Shown one piece after another: positions 60,346 to 64,000 of a stretch of 64,000 bases of DNA (position 1 is the stretch's first letter; every line of letters begins with the position of its first letter). A program made the translations under genes and the position numbers. The notes below the pieces were generated by a model. The model worked only from the letters and a program-made list of their open reading frames with translations. It was not told where the DNA came from and did no database searches. Origin of the DNA: Merdiplasma sp905207905 (GTDB lineage: Bacteria; Bacillota; Clostridia; Lachnospirales; Lachnospiraceae); NCBI GenBank assembly GCA_902475025.1, contig CABRXX010000002.1, positions 1-64,000 of the forward strand, given 5' to 3'.

Positions 60346-60882
60346 TCAGAACATGGGGGGCGTAGTGATCCACAGCACTCTTGCCTCACTGTTCCCGTGA
60401 TTATACAGGTAATGGCTGGCCCTTCCATCCATGTAGAAGGTCTCCCCTGTCTTTGCCTTATACTTTTTATTTCCCCGCACAATAGTGACCGCGCCTTTCA
60501 GCACATATCCGAACTCTTCTCCCTGGAAGGCCACCATCTCCTGACTTCTCTTATGAGGGTACAGCGTCAGTAAGATGGGCTCCATCTGATTTTTCTGTGC
60601 ATTAGGGATCACCCACTGTATCCTGTAATCTTCCTTCTCGTCTACAAAGAAATCCTCTGTGGGAAATACAATCTGTTTTTCTTCCTCCTCATGGAAAAAG
60701 TCCGACAGATTACTGCCAAGGGCTTCCAGAATATCCTCCAGAGTGGCGATACTGGGGGTCGTAAGATTCCGCTCCACCTGAGATAAGAATCCCTTGGTCA
60801 GCTCACTTCGAGACGCCAGATCTCCCAGCGTCAGATCATTCTGCAGGCGAAGCTCCTTGAGCTTCTTGCCGATATCCACCAT
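60346..60882 (-). CDS. XRE-cupin regulator (PuuR-like) of the polyamine operon
   Basis: 178 aa from the ATG at 60882, GGGAGG only 4 nt upstream; a GTG one codon on has better spacing. HTH (about 4-60: [40 protein letters not shown]) and C-terminal cupin (about 105-175: [38 protein letters not shown]). PuuR-type proteins sense putrescine. Head of the potABCD operon, with two matching dyads in its leader. Confidence 0.88.
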   Translation of the reverse strand: MVDIGKKLKELRLQNDLTLGDLASRSELTKGFLSQVERNLTTPSIATLEDILEALGSNLSDFFHEEEEKQIVFPTEDFFVDEKEDYRIQWVIPNAQKNQMEPILLTLYPHKRSQEMVAFQGEEFGYVLKGAVTIVRGNKKYKAKTGETFYMDGRASHYLYNHGNSEARVLWITTPPMF

Positions 60883-60893
60883 CACACCTCCCT

Positions 60894-60962
60894 GTTTAAC
60901 TTCATTAAACTTTTTGTTGTATAGTTCTTCTTTTCCCTTTATTTTGTTTAATATTATTAAAC
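60894..60962. promoter_or_regulatory. Two identical-form dyads in the leader of the polyamine operon
   Basis: GTTTAACTTCATTAAAC (60894-60910) and GTTTAATATTATTAAAC (60946-60962). Both have the form GTTTAA-N5-TTAAAC and their centres are 52 bp apart, about five helical turns. They lie downstream of the promoter, a fit for roadblock-type or looping autorepression by the XRE-cupin protein. Confidence 0.75.
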
Positions 60963-60991
60963 TTAAAGTTAAAAAGAAACAAACAGATATA

Positions 60992-61019
60992 ATTATACAT
61001 ATTTTTATAAGAAAATCAA
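60992..61019 (-). promoter_or_regulatory. Promoter of the polyamine operon
   Basis: Minus strand TTGATT (61014-61019), 16-bp spacer, TATAAT (60992-60997). Confidence 0.7.
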
Positions 61020-61022
61020 TAG

Positions 61023-61078
61023 AAAAATCTCTCACAGGCTCTTTTTCTGTTTTGCTCAGAAGCCTGTGAGAGATTTTT
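61023..61078 (-). terminator. Strong terminator after the TPR-AAA gene
   Basis: AAAAATCTCTCACAGGCT pairs with AGCCTGTGAGAGATTTTT (18 bp) around a 20-nt loop. It separates the TPR-AAA transcript from the polyamine promoter that begins 4 bp further on. Confidence 0.85.
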
Positions 61079-61089
61079 ACTTTGAAATT

Positions 61090-61167
61090 AAAGGGGATGC
61101 TGCAAAATAATAACTCCGGCGGATTTTCGGAGAAACATCACCCGAAAAGATACCGCCGGAGTTATTT
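61090..61167. repeat. Inverted-repeat element, family 3, second copy
   Basis: AAAGGGGATGCTGCAAAATA at one end, then AATAACTCCGGCGG (61109-61122) and its perfect complement CCGCCGGAGTTATT (61153-61166) around TTTTCGGAGAAACATCACC. Shares GGATTTTCGG and ATCACCCGAAA blocks with 28095-28222. It directly abuts the stop codon (61168-61170) of the TPR-AAA gene. Confidence 0.75.
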
Positions 61168-63807
61168 TTATCTAAAATCTTTTTCCTGAAGAACAATGCA
61201 GTTGTTCTCATCATAACGGCTTCTTCCGGCTGTGAGCTTCCGGAAGAACTTGTTGGATTTATGTATTGCCCGATCCACCAGCTCAATCACATTGGTGATG
61301 GAGATGGCTTCTCCCTGGGCAGCCACTGCACCGATGCGCTCATACAGAGATTCTGCCGCAGCATCGCTGAATACGTAATCCTGATCCCCTGCATAGATCT
61401 CGCCAAAATTCACCAGCTCATCGATGGTGAATACAGGGATAAAGATCTGCGCCGTAAACTTCATGGTAAATCTGGGATGACGCATCAGAAGATCATGAAG
61501 GTATTTCTGCTCATCCTCCAGAATAATGATCAGTCCGTCTGTGCGGAATTCCATCGCTGTGGTAAGCTGATCCACCACGCCGTCCTCCAGATCTCCCGCC
61601 TCCTCAATAATCAAAGTGCCTCCTGCGATCTTCGCTATGGTGGAGGCAATATCCTTCCGGTTAAAGTCAGAAGCATAAATCTTAGCCATCTTCACAAACT
61701 GATTACCCTTTTCCTGGGCAATGGCTTTTGCAAGCCCGGTGGCAATGGTGGTCTTTCCGCATCCATGGCCTCCGAAAATCAGCACGTTCCCGGTTCTTGA
61801 GGTCCGATCCTCTCCCTTCTGCCCTGCCTGAAGAATGGCAGAAGCGATCTGGGACTCCATATTCTGGATCTCAAGGAAGCCCGCAAACAAATCCCGCTGA
61901 TAATCTTTCAGTCTTGGGCCGTTCCCATAAGAGGGCTGCCCCTTCCGCTGACGCTTTCCTGCCGGTCTCTCCATCCGGCTTACCTTACTGGAATCCTGAG
62001 TTTTCTGAGGCTGTCCTTCCAAAGGCCGCTCCGCCCCGGACTCTTCTGTGAAACTCTGAGTCCTTGGATTTTCCTCTCCCGGCATGGGAGCCATTTCTGG
62101 CGGTACCGTCCCTGCCGTTTCCGTCCTTTGGCACGTTCCTGGCCGGCCCTGTTTTGGAAAGCGCTCTACTTCTGCCTGGCCTTTTTCCGGCTCCTGCTCC
62201 TCCGTCTGGAAATTCACCCTTCTACCGTCCTCGTCCAAGCCAAAAGAAGCATGGATCTCTGCAATCTCATCTGTGGGAATTCTTCTGGTCTTGGCTGTGG
62301 CCAGATCCTCAAAAGTCTCTTTACTCTCCTTTGCATTCCCGGTCTCTAGTGTCTCCTCCATTCCTGGAAGTTCCTCCATCTCAGCCATCTGTCCAAGTCT
62401 CTCTACTGCGCTGCCCACGCCTTTGGCCACGGCCTCCGCTATACTCTCTTTTTCAGGAGCCTCCGGTTCCTTTTTCACTTCCACACCCATTCCTATCAGG
62501 GCTTCATCCATAGCGGAAACCACACCATTGGCAGGCGCCTTGATACCTGCCGCAGCTTTGGCAGCTGCCTCACGCACCGCATCTCCCCGCTCTCCCATGG
62601 AAAGAAGAATATCATCAATGGAAAGCTTCCCTGCTGACGGTTTCCCGGTCTTAGCCTGGAACTGCATTCTGGAAGGCATCTTAAGCGACGGCTCATCCTC
62701 TTTTGAGTCCATCCCGGCTTCCTGCTCCTGCTTGGACTGCTGAATCACCGAATCCTCCGGATCCGGCATGTCGGATTCTTCCCTGCGTCCGCCTACGCCG
62801 TAGATGATCTCCCGCATGCTCTTTACCAGCTCAGTCTGAAGATCCTGGGTATTATATTTATTCAATTCCTCGTCAAATTCTTTCGCATCCTTCACCGGCT
62901 CATCAAAGGGACTTCCTGCCGCCTCGTCGGCTTCCTGACCGTCTGCCTCTGCCTTATCAGCGCCCTGTCTGGATACTTCCGCTTCATCTGTATCCTGGTC
63001 AGCCGTTTCTGCTCTGTCTTCTTTCTTTCCTTCAGAGGGAGACGACTCCTCCTGCCTGGTCTGAGCCACAGACTGAGCGATCTCTTTCTGGGCATCCTCC
63101 AGAATCGTCTCCGCCAGCTTATCCTCTGTGGTCTCCACAATCTGTTTTTCCTGGCCAAGTCTGGTCTCGTCCTCGTACCCTTCCGGAGCTGCCTCATCAA
63201 ACCGATGATCATAAATCTCCTGCTGCTTGGGAGTAAGAGCCGTATAGCGGCGTTTCAGCTCCAGCGCCTTAATCACATATTTCCCGCTGTGGAACCACAG
63301 CACCAGATCATCGCAGGCCGCCAGACATTCCGGGATCCGGTCTGCCTGCTGATACAGCTTTGCCAGCTCATAGGCCCATTTTTCTGTATATTCCTGACTT
63401 AAATATTCCTTCAGAATATCAATCTGCTCATCCAGGGAAGAACCTCTTCCCTTATAAATCTTATATTTCAAAATGTATTTATTATTATCATGAGGTGCTG
63501 CCTGGACATACTCCGAATAGTATTCAATGGCTTCATCAAACTGCTTTAATTGAATGGTCACTTCCACCAGCCGGTAAAGGATCGCCCGTCCCACCGGCGA
63601 GCGGCGGTATGCCCGCAAAAGCAGCGCCTTACTGTCCTCATACCGATGATCTGCCTCATATATTTCGCTGATCATACAGAGTGTGCGGACGTTTCTCACT
63701 CTTCTCCAGTCAATGGTATCCGCAGCCTTGGCAGCCTCACTGTAATTTCCCTGACTGACGTATGCGTCAATTTCCTCTAATCTCAGGTTGTATTCATTCT
63801 TATCCAC
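61168..63807 (-). CDS. TPR - disordered linker - AAA ATPase protein of unknown function
   Basis: 879 aa from a GTG at 63807 (DKNEYNLRLEEIDAYV), with GAGGTGA 5 nt upstream; an ATG 22 codons earlier has no ribosome site. TPR-like helices about 1-215 (WRRVRNVRTLCMISEIYEA, EKWAYELAKLYQQADRIPE). Then about 380 residues of acidic, Gln/Glu-rich, low-complexity linker (about 230-610). The C-terminal AAA domain (about 640-860) has Walker A FGGHGCGKTTIATGLA, Walker B GTLIIEEAGDLED and sensor region FRTDGLIIILED, similar to CbbX/SpoVK ATPases. Such proteins occur in Lachnospiraceae; the role is not known to me. Stands as a single gene with a strong terminator. Confidence 0.85.
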   Translation of the reverse strand: MDKNEYNLRLEEIDAYVSQGNYSEAAKAADTIDWRRVRNVRTLCMISEIYEADHRYEDSKALLLRAYRRSPVGRAILYRLVEVTIQLKQFDEAIEYYSEYVQAAPHDNNKYILKYKIYKGRGSSLDEQIDILKEYLSQEYTEKWAYELAKLYQQADRIPECLAACDDLVLWFHSGKYVIKALELKRRYTALTPKQQEIYDHRFDEAAPEGYEDETRLGQEKQIVETTEDKLAETILEDAQKEIAQSVAQTRQEESSPSEGKKEDRAETADQDTDEAEVSRQGADKAEADGQEADEAAGSPFDEPVKDAKEFDEELNKYNTQDLQTELVKSMREIIYGVGGRREESDMPDPEDSVIQQSKQEQEAGMDSKEDEPSLKMPSRMQFQAKTGKPSAGKLSIDDILLSMGERGDAVREAAAKAAAGIKAPANGVVSAMDEALIGMGVEVKKEPEAPEKESIAEAVAKGVGSAVERLGQMAEMEELPGMEETLETGNAKESKETFEDLATAKTRRIPTDEIAEIHASFGLDEDGRRVNFQTEEQEPEKGQAEVERFPKQGRPGTCQRTETAGTVPPEMAPMPGEENPRTQSFTEESGAERPLEGQPQKTQDSSKVSRMERPAGKRQRKGQPSYGNGPRLKDYQRDLFAGFLEIQNMESQIASAILQAGQKGEDRTSRTGNVLIFGGHGCGKTTIATGLAKAIAQEKGNQFVKMAKIYASDFNRKDIASTIAKIAGGTLIIEEAGDLEDGVVDQLTTAMEFRTDGLIIILEDEQKYLHDLLMRHPRFTMKFTAQIFIPVFTIDELVNFGEIYAGDQDYVFSDAAAESLYERIGAVAAQGEAISITNVIELVDRAIHKSNKFFRKLTAGRSRYDENNCIVLQEKDFR

Positions 63808-63843
63808 TTTTGTCACCTCATATCTGCAATTTGCAAAGTGTAA

Positions 63844-63978
63844 ACGTAACCGTTCGGCCATATACAAAGCCATAAAAATCTGAGCTCAAACTGGTTTGAA
63901 AACAAAACTTTTGCGCACCTTGTATATGATGTTCAGCCATAACAGTCCATTCGAGCTGTTATGGCTGAACGGTTACGT
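63844..63978. repeat. Nested inverted-repeat element at the right edge, family 4
   Basis: Outer arms 63844-63861 and 63961-63978 (ACGTAACCGTTCGGCCAT against its complement, one mismatch), middle arms CATATACAA/TTGTATATG, and inner perfect hairpin GTTCAGCCATAACAG with 10-nt loop (63931-63970). Lies upstream of the TPR-AAA gene; no coding frame is seen in it. Confidence 0.7.
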
Positions 63979-64000
63979 ATAAACCTTATTTTAGTCTACC

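Noticed and set aside
1..64000. CRISPR array, tRNA, rRNA, prophage or transposase
   Set aside because: No regular spacer array, cloverleaf, rRNA core or recombinase/transposase frame was recognised on reading the window; short RNAs could still be missed without a computed search.

Overview
The window looks like the chromosome of a gut-type Gram-positive anaerobe of the Clostridia, most likely family Lachnospiraceae (Blautia-like; genus not certain). Reasons: strong AGGAGG-type ribosome sites, sigma-A promoters with 16-17 bp spacers, MutS2/YhaM/RlmD housekeeping proteins of Firmicutes type, paired OmpR-type two-component systems, many RbsABC/DeoR/PfkB sugar genes, a PotABCD operon with a PotC-PotD fusion, and a TPR-AAA protein of the kind seen in Lachnospiraceae. 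No rRNA, tRNA, CRISPR array, transposase or phage gene was seen.

Layout. 0-8 kb: housekeeping genes (truncated RlmD, YhaM, MutS2) and a two-component system. 7.7-11.1 kb: copper operon csoR-copA behind a promoter with two CsoR boxes; copA carries a C-terminal CopZ-like domain with its own internal ribosome site. 11.4-13.3 kb: BlaI/M56 pair with a small secreted protein. 13.5-16.2 kb: three-gene LicD / CDP-polyol cytidylyltransferase / SDR operon, probably for cell-surface polymer decoration. 16.4-36.3 kb: a carbohydrate block. It holds an FGGY kinase with split transketolase, deoC with a DeoR regulator, a DhaK-like protein next to a DhaL-PfkB fusion, a GatZ/class II aldolase pair, and a long operon (RbsB-RbsA-RbsC-ROK-aldolase-VOC-PfkB) with a DeoR regulator. 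An HMA mini-protein and ArsR sensor sit inside this block without their usual pump. 36.7-46.7 kb: P-loop kinase, MacB-type ABC exporter, glycosyltransferases, a two-component system whose kinase is frameshifted, and a membrane-bound XRE regulator. 47-54.6 kb: TetR, small protein, MMPL exporter and a secreted YhgE/Pip-like repeat protein, then a two-component system. 55-61 kb: SDR and the polyamine operon (XRE-cupin regulator, PotA, PotB, PotCD). 61-64 kb: TPR-AAA protein.

The sugar block reads as a phosphorylate-then-cleave system: ABC import, kinases (ROK, two PfkB modules, DhaKL-like), class II aldolases giving triose phosphates, and transketolase/DERA for C5 and C2-C3 exchange. The substrate is not settled. 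The strongest novelty candidates are (i) the DhaK homologue lacking both substrate-binding histidines, encoded with a DhaL domain fused to a 1-phosphofructokinase/tagatose-6-phosphate kinase domain; (ii) a PotA ATPase whose C-terminal TOBE region is split by two copies of an Ig-like module; (iii) the TetR/MMPL/YhgE-like operon; and (iv) at least three families of small dispersed inverted-repeat elements between the operons.
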